From: an uncultured Flavobacteriaceae bacterium
Lineage (GTDB): Bacteria; Bacteroidota; Bacteroidia; Flavobacteriales; Flavobacteriaceae
Reading direction: 5' to 3'
Length of the DNA: 64,000 nucleotides
Assembly: GCA_947504035.1 (NCBI GenBank)
Contig: CANNGA010000005.1
Location: forward strand, 1 to 64,000
Below are positions 18,552 to 28,456 of the stretch, piece after piece. Every line of letters begins with the position of its first letter. Position 1 is the stretch's first letter. Under the pieces are notes generated by a model. The model was not told where the DNA came from. It worked only from the letters and a program-made list of their open reading frames with translations, and made no database searches. A program made the position numbers and the translations under genes.

Positions 18552-19943
18552 TTACTGTATACCAGCAATAGCACCAATTTCTTCTATAAATTTATCAGCT
18601 AAAGTATCTGCTTCATCTTGCGACTTTGCCTCTGTATAAATTCTAATAATAGGCTCTGTATTACTTTTACGTAAATGCACCCAACTTTCAGAAAAATCAA
18701 TCTTAACCCCATCTACAGTGGTTAATTTTTCGTTCTGGTAACGGGTCTCCATAGCACTTAAAATACCATCAACATCCAATTCTGGTGTTAGCTGTATTTT
18801 CTTTTTGCTCATGTAATAATCGGGGTAGCTTTTACGTAAAGCACTTACCGTTATTTTCTTTTCGGCTAATAGACTTAAAAATAAAGCCACACCCACTAAA
18901 GCATCACGACCATAATGTAACTCTGGGTATATAATACCGCCATTACCTTCACCGCCAATAACCACTTTATTTTTTTTCATAAGTTGTACCACATTCACCT
19001 CGCCTACAGCAGAGGCTTCATAACTACCGCCATGTTTTTCTGTAACATCGCGTAGCGCTCGTGTAGAACTCATATTACTTACCGTATTTCCAGGGGTTTT
19101 ACTCAACACATAATCGGCACAAGCAACAAGCGTATATTCCTCTCCAAACATGTCTCCATTTTCATCCATAAAAGCCAAACGGTCTACATCTGGATCTACA
19201 ACAATACCAAAATCGGCATTGTGTTTTTTAACCGCTTCCGAAAGATCGGTAAGGTGTTCCTTAAGAGGTTCTGGGTTGTGCGGAAAGTGTCCTGTTGGGT
19301 CACAGTATAATTTCACAACATCAACACCTAGAGCTTCTAAAAGTAAAGGAATTACAATCCCTCCTGTTGAATTCACACCATCAACAACCACTTTAAAACC
19401 TGCGCTAGCCACTGCTTTTTTAGTGACTAAAGGCAATTCTAAAACCGCTTCAATATGTAAATCTACATAGGCATCGTTTTTGGTTATTTTTCCTAAGTGG
19501 TCTACATCGGCAAAAGCAATACTCTGGTCTTCTGCTAACTCTAAAATTTTAGCACCTTCAACAGCATCTAAAAACTCTCCTTTTTCATTTAAAAGTTTTA
19601 AGGCATTCCACTGTTTAGGGTTATGGCTTGCCGTTAAAATAATCCCACCATCGGCATGCTCCATAGGCACAGCAACTTCAACCGTTGGTGTTGTAGATAA
19701 GTCTAAATCTATAACATGAATACCCATACCTATTAAAGTATTCATCACTAAATCCTGAATCATTTTTCCTGAAATACGGGCATCTCTCCCTACAACTACG
19801 CGGTATGTCTCCTTATTGCGTTCTTGTTTTAACCATGCGCCATAGGCAGCAGCAAATTTAACAGCATCTATTGGGGTTAAGTTTTCGCCTATTGTTCCGC
19901 CAATAGTTCCCCGTATTCCTGAGATTGATTTTATAAGTGTCAT
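18552..19943 (-). CDS. glmM: Phosphoglucosamine mutase GlmM
   Basis: About 463 residues from the chosen ATG. Interconverts glucosamine-6-P and glucosamine-1-P on the path to UDP-GlcNAc for cell wall and LPS. The start at 19943 gives MTLIKSISGIRGTIGG, the usual family start; the reading frame extends eight codons further to an alternative start, but that extension has no family support. Motifs: phosphoserine S106 in TASHNP, metal loop DPDVDRLA, sugar loop GEGNGG, phosphate-binding RKSNTEPIIRIYTEA. In Bacteroidota this sequence type may also act on other hexose phosphates. Confidence 0.94.
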   Translation of the reverse strand: MTLIKSISGIRGTIGGTIGENLTPIDAVKFAAAYGAWLKQERNKETYRVVVGRDARISGKMIQDLVMNTLIGMGIHVIDLDLSTTPTVEVAVPMEHADGGIILTASHNPKQWNALKLLNEKGEFLDAVEGAKILELAEDQSIAFADVDHLGKITKNDAYVDLHIEAVLELPLVTKKAVASAGFKVVVDGVNSTGGIVIPLLLEALGVDVVKLYCDPTGHFPHNPEPLKEHLTDLSEAVKKHNADFGIVVDPDVDRLAFMDENGDMFGEEYTLVACADYVLSKTPGNTVSNMSSTRALRDVTEKHGGSYEASAVGEVNVVQLMKKNKVVIGGEGNGGIIYPELHYGRDALVGVALFLSLLAEKKITVSALRKSYPDYYMSKKKIQLTPELDVDGILSAMETRYQNEKLTTVDGVKIDFSESWVHLRKSNTEPIIRIYTEAKSQDEADTLADKFIEEIGAIAGIQ

Positions 19944-20021
19944 AAAAATTATTTGTAAATAGAGCACAAATATACAGTTTCAAAGTCGCATTTCTTAGCG
20001 TGGAATTTGTAAATTTCACGA

Positions 20022-20624
20022 ATGAATTATTTAGCACATATTTATTTATCAGGAGGTAATGATTTGGTAACAATAGGCAATTTTATGGCAGATGGCATTA
20101 AAGGCAAAACATACACCACTTATCCGCCTGCTGTGCAAACAGGAATTCTTCTACACCGACATATCGATACATTTACAGATGCCCACCCCACAGTACGGCA
20201 AAGCACAAAACGCTTACATGAAAAATACGGCCATTATGCGGGGGTTATTGTAGATATTCTATACGATCATTTTTTAGCTAAAAACTGGAAGCACTACTGC
20301 GACACCCCTTTAGAGCTTTATGTCGCTACATTTTATAAGGCTTTAGAAACCCATTACACCTTACTCCCAAAACGCATACAACATATGATGCCTTTTATGA
20401 TTGCCGATAACTGGCTCCTTAGTTACGCGTCTATAGAAGGCATCACTAAGGTGTTAGAAGGTGTCAACAGAAGAACCAAGTACAGATCAGGCATGGATAA
20501 GGCTGTACACGAATTAGAAACACACTATAAAGCTTTCGAATCGGAATTCACACAGTTTTTTGAGGCCTTAAGTCATTTTTCTGAGCAAAAATTAGTGGAA
20601 TTAACACCAAACGAAACACCCTAA
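20022..20624 (+). CDS. Acyl carrier protein phosphodiesterase-like (AcpH family)
   Basis: 200-residue protein of the AcpH family, which removes the phosphopantetheine arm from holo-ACP. Family features: MNYLAHIYLSG at the start, GNFMADGIKG, the metal-binding-type HRHIDTFTDAHP near residues 46-57, and VDILYDHFLAKNW. Length matches E. coli AcpH. Divergent from glmM, whose start lies about 80 bases away. The activity in Flavobacteriia has not been established to my knowledge. Confidence 0.88.
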   Translation: MNYLAHIYLSGGNDLVTIGNFMADGIKGKTYTTYPPAVQTGILLHRHIDTFTDAHPTVRQSTKRLHEKYGHYAGVIVDILYDHFLAKNWKHYCDTPLELYVATFYKALETHYTLLPKRIQHMMPFMIADNWLLSYASIEGITKVLEGVNRRTKYRSGMDKAVHELETHYKAFESEFTQFFEALSHFSEQKLVELTPNETP

Positions 20625-20772
20625 TTCTTATTTGTATCGTATATATATAAAAGTAGTAGTGTAGATCATCCATAAGAACTGTTATACTACCGATTTTTAG
20701 CGTTTATGCTTTAACAAATCAATGCTTTTTAATAATTTCGGCGCAGGAAAAACAGACTTTACGTACGTATTA

Positions 20773-21471
20773 ATGACTTATAAAAAACCTCTTAAAATAA
20801 TCCTTGGCATTGTTATTTTTATAACCCTCCCCAGCCTGTTGCTTTTTGGGTATTTATACTATACCAATCATGAAGAGCGCCCTACAGGTATAGAAGGTGC
20901 TGCGGCAGACCAATTGGCTACAAAAATGCTTATGGCTTTAAATTATGAAGCTTTTGTAGGTACCGATTATATTGAGTGGACTTTTAAGAACAAACGGCGT
21001 TACAAGTGGCACAAATCTGAAAAAAAATGCGAAGTACACTGGAAAGAATACAAAATACATTTAGATCTAGAAACTCCTGAAAACAGTAAGGCCTATGTAC
21101 ACGGTTTTACCATTCAAGGTGATTTAGGTAAGGAATTGATTGCAGAGGCCCAGAGTTATTTTAAAAAAGATGCCTTTTGGCTAGTAGCGCCTTTTCAAGT
21201 CTTTAAAAAAGGGACGAAAAGAGCAATGGTGACCAAGGCTAACGGACAAAATGCCTTATTAGTAACCCATAATGATGATAGTGCTTACCTGTGGAATTTA
21301 GACCAAACAGGCCTACCTAATAGTATTAACATGTGGGATGCACAAACACCTATAAAAGGCTTAGAGGCCTCTTGGGCCGATTGGCAAGTGGTCGATACTG
21401 GAGTAAAACTCCCAAAATTTCATAAAGTCTTGTTTTTTGGTATGGAGATAACCGATGTAAAAACCGAATAA
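20773..21471 (+). CDS. Conserved hypothetical membrane-anchored protein
   Basis: About 232 residues from the chosen ATG (MTYKKPLKIILG). The reading frame runs 17 codons further upstream, but the later ATG directly precedes a basic stretch and a membrane segment (residues about 7-29). The rest is soluble and probably periplasmic, rich in Trp, Lys and acidic residues, for example KNKRRYKWHKSEKKCEVHWKE, VHGFTIQGDLG and KDAFWLVAPFQVF. It resembles uncharacterised flavobacterial proteins; I do not recognise a function. Confidence 0.7.
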   Translation: MTYKKPLKIILGIVIFITLPSLLLFGYLYYTNHEERPTGIEGAAADQLATKMLMALNYEAFVGTDYIEWTFKNKRRYKWHKSEKKCEVHWKEYKIHLDLETPENSKAYVHGFTIQGDLGKELIAEAQSYFKKDAFWLVAPFQVFKKGTKRAMVTKANGQNALLVTHNDDSAYLWNLDQTGLPNSINMWDAQTPIKGLEASWADWQVVDTGVKLPKFHKVLFFGMEITDVKTE

Positions 21472-21805
21472 CCAAAAAAAATTAAAACCTTAACAATAAA
21501 TGTTTTAAACACTAAATACATCTACAAAACAAGGACTATACGGTTCGTATTAAGTACTTTTTCATTCGTAGTCTATTTTGAAGATTTTTCATGGGCTCTA
21601 TCCTCTAATAAATTGTGAATAGGGTTTTAATTGTCACCAAACAAACCTACAGTGAAACTAAGGCTTACAGTACAATACTAGTATTTACAAGATTTTAAAG
21701 CTTTCATAGTATTTTTAAAGCCTCCTTTAAGTTTAACATCTTTATAACGACTTTCCTACTTTATTCTTAAACGCAAAACACGTAACTTCGCAACTTTGTG
21801 TTGCT
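21472..21805. other. Intergenic region upstream of uvrA
   Basis: No coding frame. A TAACTTCG sequence near 21783, one mismatch from TAnnTTTG, may be the uvrA promoter; no LexA-type operator was recognised. Confidence 0.35.
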
Positions 21806-24646
21806 ATGACGAATTTTGAAGAAAAAATAGAGGTAAAAGGCGCTAGAGTCCATAACCTTAAAAATATTGATGTTTCCATACCTAGGGAACAATTAGTGGT
21901 AATTACAGGTTTATCTGGTAGTGGAAAGTCCTCCTTGGCTTTCGATACCATTTATGCCGAAGGCCAACGTAGGTATATTGAAACTTTTTCTGCCTATGCC
22001 AGACAATTTCTGGGCGGTTTAGAACGTCCCGACGTGGATAAAATAGATGGTCTTTCTCCTGTTATTGCCATCGAGCAAAAAACAACGAGTAAATCACCGC
22101 GTTCTACAGTAGGTACCATTACCGAAATTTACGACTTTATGCGCTTGCTGTTTGCGAGGGCTAGTGATGCTTACAGTTACAATTCTGGTGATAAAATGGT
22201 GAGTTACAGCGACGACCAAATCAAACAACTTATTCTAAAAGATTTTAAGGATAAGCGTATTAATATTTTGGCTCCTGTTGTACGCTCACGAAAAGGCCAC
22301 TACAGAGAATTGTTTGAACAAATAGCCAAGCAAGGGTTTGTAAAAGTAAGAACCGATGGCGAGATAAGAGACCTCACCAAAGGCATGAAACTAGACCGTT
22401 ATAAAAATCACGATATAGAGATTGTGATAGACCGTTTGGTGGTTAACGCTAATGCCGACAACGATAAACGCCTTACCGAAACCATAAATACTGCCATGTA
22501 TCATGGAGATGATGTGCTTATGGTAATAGATCAAGACACCCAAAAAGCACGTTATTTTAGTAGAAATTTAATGTGTCCCTCTTCTGGCATCTCTTATCCT
22601 AATCCAGAACCTAATAATTTTTCGTTTAATTCGCCTAAAGGCGCCTGCGATAATTGTAATGGCATTGGAGAGTTGTACCAAGTTAATCCGTCTAAAATTA
22701 TACCAGACGAAAGTCTTTCCATAAAAAGCGGTGCTATAGTCCCACACGGTGCTGCAAAAAAGAGTTGGATTTTCAAACAATTTGAAACAATAGCACAGCG
22801 CTACGATTTTAAATTGACCGACCCCTACAGTAGCATTCCTAAAGCAGCCAAACAGGTCATTCTTTATGGTGGTGATGAAAAATTTTCTGTAGAAAGCAAA
22901 ACCTTAGGGGTTACCAGAGATTATAAAATAGATTTTGAAGGGGTTGCACATTTTATTGAAAACCAATACAAAACTGCAGAAACGACCTCTTTAAAACGCT
23001 GGGCTAAAGATTATATGGACAAAATAAAATGTCCTGTATGCGAAGGATCGCGTTTAAAAAAGGAATCCCTATACTTTAAAATAAACGGCAAAAATATAGC
23101 TGAACTGGCCAATACCGATGTTATAGAATTGGCAGATTGGTTCAAAAACCTAGACGAACACCTTTCGGAAAAACAATTTAAGATTGGCGAAGAAGTCCTT
23201 AAAGAAATAAAAGCCCGTTTGCAGTTTTTATTAGATGTTGGCTTAGACTATTTAAGTTTAAATCGCAGTTCTAAATCCTTATCTGGTGGCGAAGCACAGC
23301 GCATTCGTTTGGCCACACAAATAGGTTCGCAACTGGTAGGAGTACTTTATATTTTAGATGAACCTAGTATTGGCTTACACCAACGCGATAACGAAAAATT
23401 AATAAACTCTTTAGTGTCCTTGCGCGACATTGGCAATTCGGTAATTGTTGTAGAACACGATAAAGACATGATAGAGCGCGCCGATTATGTAATAGACATT
23501 GGGCCAAAAGCGGGCAAATACGGTGGTGAAATTATAAGTGTAGGCACCCCAGAAATGCTTAGCTCTCAACATACACTTACGGCAGACTATATAAATGGCG
23601 TAAAAACGATTGCTGTACCCGAAACACGACGTGCTGGTAATGGGCAGTTTTTAGAATTAAAAGGTTGTACGGGCAATAATCTTAAGAATGTTTCCGTTAA
23701 ATTACCCTTAGGGAAAATGATTGGGATTACTGGGGTCTCAGGAAGTGGTAAGTCTACTTTAATAAATGAAACCCTTTACCCTATTCTAAATGCACACTAT
23801 TTTAATGGTGTTAAACGACCAATGCCCTACAAAAGCATTAAAGGTTTAGAGCATATCGATAAAGTCATCGACATTAACCAGTCGCCAATAGGCCGAACGC
23901 CTAGAAGTAACCCTGCAACCTATACCAAAACTTTTGACGAAATACGTAGCCTTTTTGCTAAAATACCCGAAGCAATGATACGCGGTTATAAAGCAGGACG
24001 CTTTAGCTTTAATGTAACAGGCGGACGCTGCGAAACCTGTAAAGGTGGAGGCTTAAAAGTCATAGAAATGAATTTCTTACCAGACGTTTATGTAGAATGT
24101 GAAACCTGTCAAGGCAAGCGTTTTAATAGAGAAACTTTAGAAATTCGCTACAAAGGTAAAAATATAAGTGATGTTTTAGATATGACCATTACAGAAGCCG
24201 TGGACTTCTTTGAGCATATCCCTAAAATATTTAGAAAACTTAAAACCATTAAAGATGTAGGCTTAGGATACATTACGCTAGGACAACAAAGCACAACCCT
24301 TTCTGGTGGTGAAGCGCAACGTATTAAGCTGGCTACCGAATTGAGTAAACGTGACACAGGAAACACCTTCTATATTCTAGACGAACCCACAACAGGTTTG
24401 CATTTTGAAGATATACGTGTGTTAATGCTGGTATTAAATAAATTAGTAGATAAGGGCAATACAGTGCTTATTATAGAACATAATTTAGATGTTATAAAAA
24501 CGGTAGACTATATTGTTGATATAGGTTACGAAGGCGGCAAAGGCGGTGGCGAAATCGTTGCTAAAGGCACACCAGAACAAGTGGCCAAACACAAAAAAAG
24601 TTATACCGCTAAATTTTTAAAAAAAGAATTACATTACCCCAACTAA
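21806..24646 (+). CDS. uvrA: Excinuclease ABC subunit A
   Basis: 946-residue damage-recognition ATPase of nucleotide excision repair, which loads UvrB. It has two ABC modules: Walker A GLSGSGKSS near residues 33-41 and GVSGSGKST near 645; signatures LSGGEAQRI in both halves; Walker B YILDEPSIGLHQ and YILDEPTTGLHF. Zinc-binding CxxC pairs are visible in the first module (CDNCNG, CPVCEG) and the second (CETCKGGG, CETCQGKRF). Length is standard. The LOG-family gene follows 44 bases downstream and may be co-transcribed. Confidence 0.98.
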   Translation: MTNFEEKIEVKGARVHNLKNIDVSIPREQLVVITGLSGSGKSSLAFDTIYAEGQRRYIETFSAYARQFLGGLERPDVDKIDGLSPVIAIEQKTTSKSPRSTVGTITEIYDFMRLLFARASDAYSYNSGDKMVSYSDDQIKQLILKDFKDKRINILAPVVRSRKGHYRELFEQIAKQGFVKVRTDGEIRDLTKGMKLDRYKNHDIEIVIDRLVVNANADNDKRLTETINTAMYHGDDVLMVIDQDTQKARYFSRNLMCPSSGISYPNPEPNNFSFNSPKGACDNCNGIGELYQVNPSKIIPDESLSIKSGAIVPHGAAKKSWIFKQFETIAQRYDFKLTDPYSSIPKAAKQVILYGGDEKFSVESKTLGVTRDYKIDFEGVAHFIENQYKTAETTSLKRWAKDYMDKIKCPVCEGSRLKKESLYFKINGKNIAELANTDVIELADWFKNLDEHLSEKQFKIGEEVLKEIKARLQFLLDVGLDYLSLNRSSKSLSGGEAQRIRLATQIGSQLVGVLYILDEPSIGLHQRDNEKLINSLVSLRDIGNSVIVVEHDKDMIERADYVIDIGPKAGKYGGEIISVGTPEMLSSQHTLTADYINGVKTIAVPETRRAGNGQFLELKGCTGNNLKNVSVKLPLGKMIGITGVSGSGKSTLINETLYPILNAHYFNGVKRPMPYKSIKGLEHIDKVIDINQSPIGRTPRSNPATYTKTFDEIRSLFAKIPEAMIRGYKAGRFSFNVTGGRCETCKGGGLKVIEMNFLPDVYVECETCQGKRFNRETLEIRYKGKNISDVLDMTITEAVDFFEHIPKIFRKLKTIKDVGLGYITLGQQSTTLSGGEAQRIKLATELSKRDTGNTFYILDEPTTGLHFEDIRVLMLVLNKLVDKGNTVLIIEHNLDVIKTVDYIVDIGYEGGKGGGEIVAKGTPEQVAKHKKSYTAKFLKKELHYPN

Positions 24647-24690
24647 AACCATTAAAAGTAACTGCGGTTACACAACAGAAATTATAATAT

Positions 24691-25380
24691 ATGAGAAAAG
24701 AACAGAGACATAAAAGCTGGAATGAAATAAAAACCAATGATTCTTGGGCTTTATTTAAGATCATGGGAGAATTTGTAAATGGATTCGAAAAAATGAGTAA
24801 AATTGGCCCCTGCGTGTCCATTTTTGGTTCGGCACGTACCAAGCCAGAAGATCCCTATTACGAATTGGCCGTAAAAGTAGCCGAGAAAATTGTAGAATCT
24901 GGCTATGGCGTTATTACAGGTGGTGGACCAGGTATTATGGAAGCAGGTAATAAAGGAGCCCATTTAGGTGGAGGTACCTCTGTAGGTCTTAATATAGATT
25001 TACCTTTCGAACAACACGATAACCCGTATATCGACCCCGATAAAAGTTTAGATTTCGATTACTTCTTTGTTCGTAAGGTGATGTTTGTAAAGTACTCTCA
25101 AGGATTTGTAGTAATGCCTGGAGGCTTTGGAACCTTAGACGAACTCTTTGAAGCCATTACCCTTATACAAACCAATAAAATAGAGAAATTCCCAATCATA
25201 TTAGTAGGCACTAAATTTTGGACAGGTTTAATCGATTGGATAAAAAGCACATTATTAGACGCTAATGGCAATATTAGTCCCGACGATATGGATTTAATTC
25301 ACGTAGTAGATACAGAAGACGAAGTCATTTCTATTTTAGATACCTTCTACCAGAAATCAGGCTTAAGCCCAAATTTCTAA
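24691..25380 (+). CDS. LOG-family Rossmann-fold protein (TIGR00730)
   Basis: 229-residue protein of the LOG/lysine decarboxylase-like family. Conserved PGGFGTLDE is near residues 146-154, and GGGPGIMEAGNKGA near residues 75-88. Plant and some bacterial members hydrolyse nucleotide 5'-monophosphates to release the base (cytokinin activation); for bacterial members without cytokinins the physiological substrate is often unknown. It lies directly behind uvrA and is followed by a terminator-like hairpin. Confidence 0.93.
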   Translation: MRKEQRHKSWNEIKTNDSWALFKIMGEFVNGFEKMSKIGPCVSIFGSARTKPEDPYYELAVKVAEKIVESGYGVITGGGPGIMEAGNKGAHLGGGTSVGLNIDLPFEQHDNPYIDPDKSLDFDYFFVRKVMFVKYSQGFVVMPGGFGTLDELFEAITLIQTNKIEKFPIILVGTKFWTGLIDWIKSTLLDANGNISPDDMDLIHVVDTEDEVISILDTFYQKSGLSPNF

Positions 25381-25395
25381 AACAAAATACCCTTC

Positions 25396-25432
25396 ACACT
25401 TGGCCTGTAAGCACAGGCTAAGTGTTGATTTT
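25396..25432 (+). terminator. Terminator after the LOG-family gene
   Basis: Stem ACACTTgGCCTGT with ACAGGCtAAGTGT around AAGC, followed by a T-rich run; 16 bases past the stop. Confidence 0.8.
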
Positions 25433-25454
25433 AATTCTATAACCCCCCTTTACC

Positions 25455-28301
25455 GTGAGACGCAATTACATCCTAATTTTATTCTTTTACCTTTATACCG
25501 CTATAGGCCAAACGCAGAATAGCATTGCCCTAAAAGCAGACTTTAACCTAGAAGATAAAAGCATTGCACTCTCACAAACCATTACTTTCACCAATACCTC
25601 TAAAGACACGCTAACGGCCATCTATTTAAACGACTGGAATCATAGTTACGCCTCTAAAAATACAGCATTAGCCACACGTTTAGCCGAAGAATACATCAAT
25701 AAGTTCCATTTGGCAAAAGATAAAGAACGTGGTTACACCACTATTACAGCCATACGCCAAAACAATAGTCCCGTAAGCTACGTGCGTTTGCAAGATCAAA
25801 TAGACGTTATTAAAGTCAATTTACAACAACCACTAGCACCACAAGCCTCCTACACCTTAGATTTAGAATATCGTGTAAAACTTCCCAATGACAAATTTAC
25901 AGGCTACGGCTATACCAAAACTAATGACTTAAATTTAAGATACTGGTACCTTACCCCTGCGGTTTATGACGGCGAGTGGCATTATTTTAGCAATAAAAAC
26001 TTAAACGATTTATTTATACCAAAAGCAGACATCACACTAGAGATTTCTTACCCTACAGAATACACCCTAACAACAGAACTCAATTTAGAGCAAACAAGTG
26101 TTAAAGACAGTGTGACTACCAGTAACTATTCGGGAAAAGATAGAAATGCGAATAAATTATACCTCAGTACAGCACCCCAATTCAAATCTATAAAGAACAA
26201 TACGATTGAAGTGGTATCAGACATGTATACCGATAATTTAATGATGGTAGATCAGGTGTTAATCAATGATAAAGTCATTAATTACATCTTTGACAATTTA
26301 GGCGCTTATCCGCATGAAAAACTATTGGTTTCAGAAATTGATAATGCCAAGGACCCTGTATATGGTTTAAACGCATTACCCTCCTTTTTAAAGCCGTATC
26401 CAGACAGCTTTCAATACGAATTAAAACTGTTAAAAGTAGCCCTGAGAAACTACCTTGAAAACACGCTACTTATCAACCCTAGAAAAGACCACTGGTTGTT
26501 CGATGGGATACAAATATATTTCTTAATGAAATATGTAGAAACATACTACCCTAAAGTCAAATTTTTAGGGAAACTCGCTAAAATATGGGGCGTTCGCGCG
26601 TTTCATGCTGCCGACTTGTATTACAACGAAAAATACACCTTGGGTTATATGAGTATGGCGCGTACCAATAGAGACCAACCACTCACCATGCGAAAAGACT
26701 CGCTGTTAAAATTTAACAGTAACATTGCTAATAAATACAAAGCCGGTCTTGGTTTAAAGTACTTAGACGATTTTATAAACAACGATGTGCTAGAAGACGC
26801 TATTAAACCCTTCTTAAAAACGAATAAACTTAAATACACATCATCAGCTGCCTTTGAAACCTTTATCAAATCGAAAACCGATAAAAATATCGATTGGTTT
26901 TTTACAGACTACCTGCAAACCCGTAAAAAAATAGATTTCAAATTTGAAAACGTAGAAAAAACCGAAGACTCTATTCGACTTACCATTAAAAATAAGAGGG
27001 ATAATAACATGCCTATCGCCTTATTTAGTTTAAAAAACGATAGTGTAGTTTCTAAATATTGGGTAGAAAATATAGGCGCATCAAAAACCATTAGCATTCC
27101 TAAAAACGATGCTAATAAGCTGGTGCTTAACTACGATGGAGCAGCACCAGAATTTAATTTACGTGACAACTGGAAATCTCTAAAGGGTTGGTTGTTTAAC
27201 AACAGACCCATACAATTTAAACTATTTAAAGATGTAGAAAACCCGTATTACAATCAAGTATTTTTTATGCCCATTGTAGAATTTAATAACATTTACGACG
27301 GTCTAAACTTAGGAGTAAAAGTATACAACGGGACGCTATTACGTCGTAGTTTAAGATACAAAATACAACCTCAGTATTCTGTAGGCTCTCAGTCTTTAAC
27401 AGGAAGTATTTCTGCGTTTATGACGCATAATATAGAAAACAGTAATTTATTTGCAGTAGGCTATGGGGCGCGGTTTAGCAACCGTTCCTTTGCAGAAGAT
27501 TTATTTGTACGTCGCTTTAGTCCATCACTATCTTTTTTCTTTAGAGACGATAACGATTTTAGGTCGAACAAGCGTAAATCATTACGTCTGCGCTTTTTAG
27601 ACATTAACAGAGATCAAGGCCTATCCGATCGTGATATTTCTAATGTAAACCGTGATGACGAACCCAATTACAGTGTCTTTAATGCACGATACGTCCACTC
27701 TAACGATAACCTCATAAACTTTAGCAAGTGGTATGTAGATTACCAACTCTCTAAAACCTTTAGCAAGCTTTCTTTAAATTATGAATACAGAAAACTTTTT
27801 GAAAGCAACCGACAGCTTAACGTAAGATTCTATGGAGGTGCGTTCTTAAATAATGACAATGCTGCAGATTCCGATTTCTTTAGTTTTGCTTTAGACCGCC
27901 CTACCGATTATCTGTTTGAATATAATTACTTAGGCCGCTCTGAAGATACAGGACTCTTTAGCCAGCAATTTATACAAGCAGAAGGCGGATTTAAATCTCA
28001 ATTAGACATTCCTTTTGCTAACCAATGGATTGCAACCACTAATGTAAGTACTACACTATGGCGTTACATTTTAGGCTATGGCGATCTCGGTTTTGTAAAA
28101 AACAGAGCGAACTCAGCAGAGTTTGTATACGACTCTGGAATTCGCGTTAATTTGGTTACCGATTATTTCGAATTGTATTTTCCTATATACTCCAATCTAG
28201 GTTGGGAAATTGCGCAACCCAACTACGAACAAAGCATACGTTTTAAATTTACAGTAGATCCAGAATCACTTCTAGGCCTCTTTAGAAGACGCTGGTTTTA
28301 G
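25455..28301 (+). CDS. M1-like metallopeptidase-fold protein without HExxH, apparently fused to a barrel-like domain
   Basis: 948-residue exported protein. The GTG start is the only one that keeps the signal peptide (RRNYILILFFYLYTAIGQTQ). Residues about 20-250 resemble the N-terminal beta domain of M1 aminopeptidases (ALKADFNLEDKSIALSQTITFTN; YRVKLPNDKFTGYGY). Residues about 250-500 correspond to the gluzincin domain, but no HExxH is present: the place where HELAHQW would stand reads LKVALRNYLENTL, and the later WLxEG motif reads HWLFDGIQIYF. Residues about 570-948 look like a beta-rich, aromatic outer-membrane barrel ending in RRRWF. Probably a non-catalytic surface or barrel protein; the exact role is unknown. 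Confidence 0.75.
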   Translation: MRRNYILILFFYLYTAIGQTQNSIALKADFNLEDKSIALSQTITFTNTSKDTLTAIYLNDWNHSYASKNTALATRLAEEYINKFHLAKDKERGYTTITAIRQNNSPVSYVRLQDQIDVIKVNLQQPLAPQASYTLDLEYRVKLPNDKFTGYGYTKTNDLNLRYWYLTPAVYDGEWHYFSNKNLNDLFIPKADITLEISYPTEYTLTTELNLEQTSVKDSVTTSNYSGKDRNANKLYLSTAPQFKSIKNNTIEVVSDMYTDNLMMVDQVLINDKVINYIFDNLGAYPHEKLLVSEIDNAKDPVYGLNALPSFLKPYPDSFQYELKLLKVALRNYLENTLLINPRKDHWLFDGIQIYFLMKYVETYYPKVKFLGKLAKIWGVRAFHAADLYYNEKYTLGYMSMARTNRDQPLTMRKDSLLKFNSNIANKYKAGLGLKYLDDFINNDVLEDAIKPFLKTNKLKYTSSAAFETFIKSKTDKNIDWFFTDYLQTRKKIDFKFENVEKTEDSIRLTIKNKRDNNMPIALFSLKNDSVVSKYWVENIGASKTISIPKNDANKLVLNYDGAAPEFNLRDNWKSLKGWLFNNRPIQFKLFKDVENPYYNQVFFMPIVEFNNIYDGLNLGVKVYNGTLLRRSLRYKIQPQYSVGSQSLTGSISAFMTHNIENSNLFAVGYGARFSNRSFAEDLFVRRFSPSLSFFFRDDNDFRSNKRKSLRLRFLDINRDQGLSDRDISNVNRDDEPNYSVFNARYVHSNDNLINFSKWYVDYQLSKTFSKLSLNYEYRKLFESNRQLNVRFYGGAFLNNDNAADSDFFSFALDRPTDYLFEYNYLGRSEDTGLFSQQFIQAEGGFKSQLDIPFANQWIATTNVSTTLWRYILGYGDLGFVKNRANSAEFVYDSGIRVNLVTDYFELYFPIYSNLGWEIAQPNYEQSIRFKFTVDPESLLGLFRRRWF

Positions 28302-28426
28302 ATTATTTCTAGTTTTTACCGTTATTTAATAGGGTATTGTCATAATTTTAATCAAAATATGTGTTTTAATGCATATTAAGCCCTGTTTTTAGGCGATTTT
28401 TTATTGCAAAACCATCAAAAAATGAC

Positions 28427-28434
28427 TAATTTCG
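28427..28434 (+). promoter_or_regulatory. Candidate -7 box for the E1 gene
   Basis: TAATTTCG, one mismatch from TAnnTTTG, 22 bases before the chosen ATG. Confidence 0.35.
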
Positions 28435-28456
28435 CGTGCATTCTAACGATCATTAT

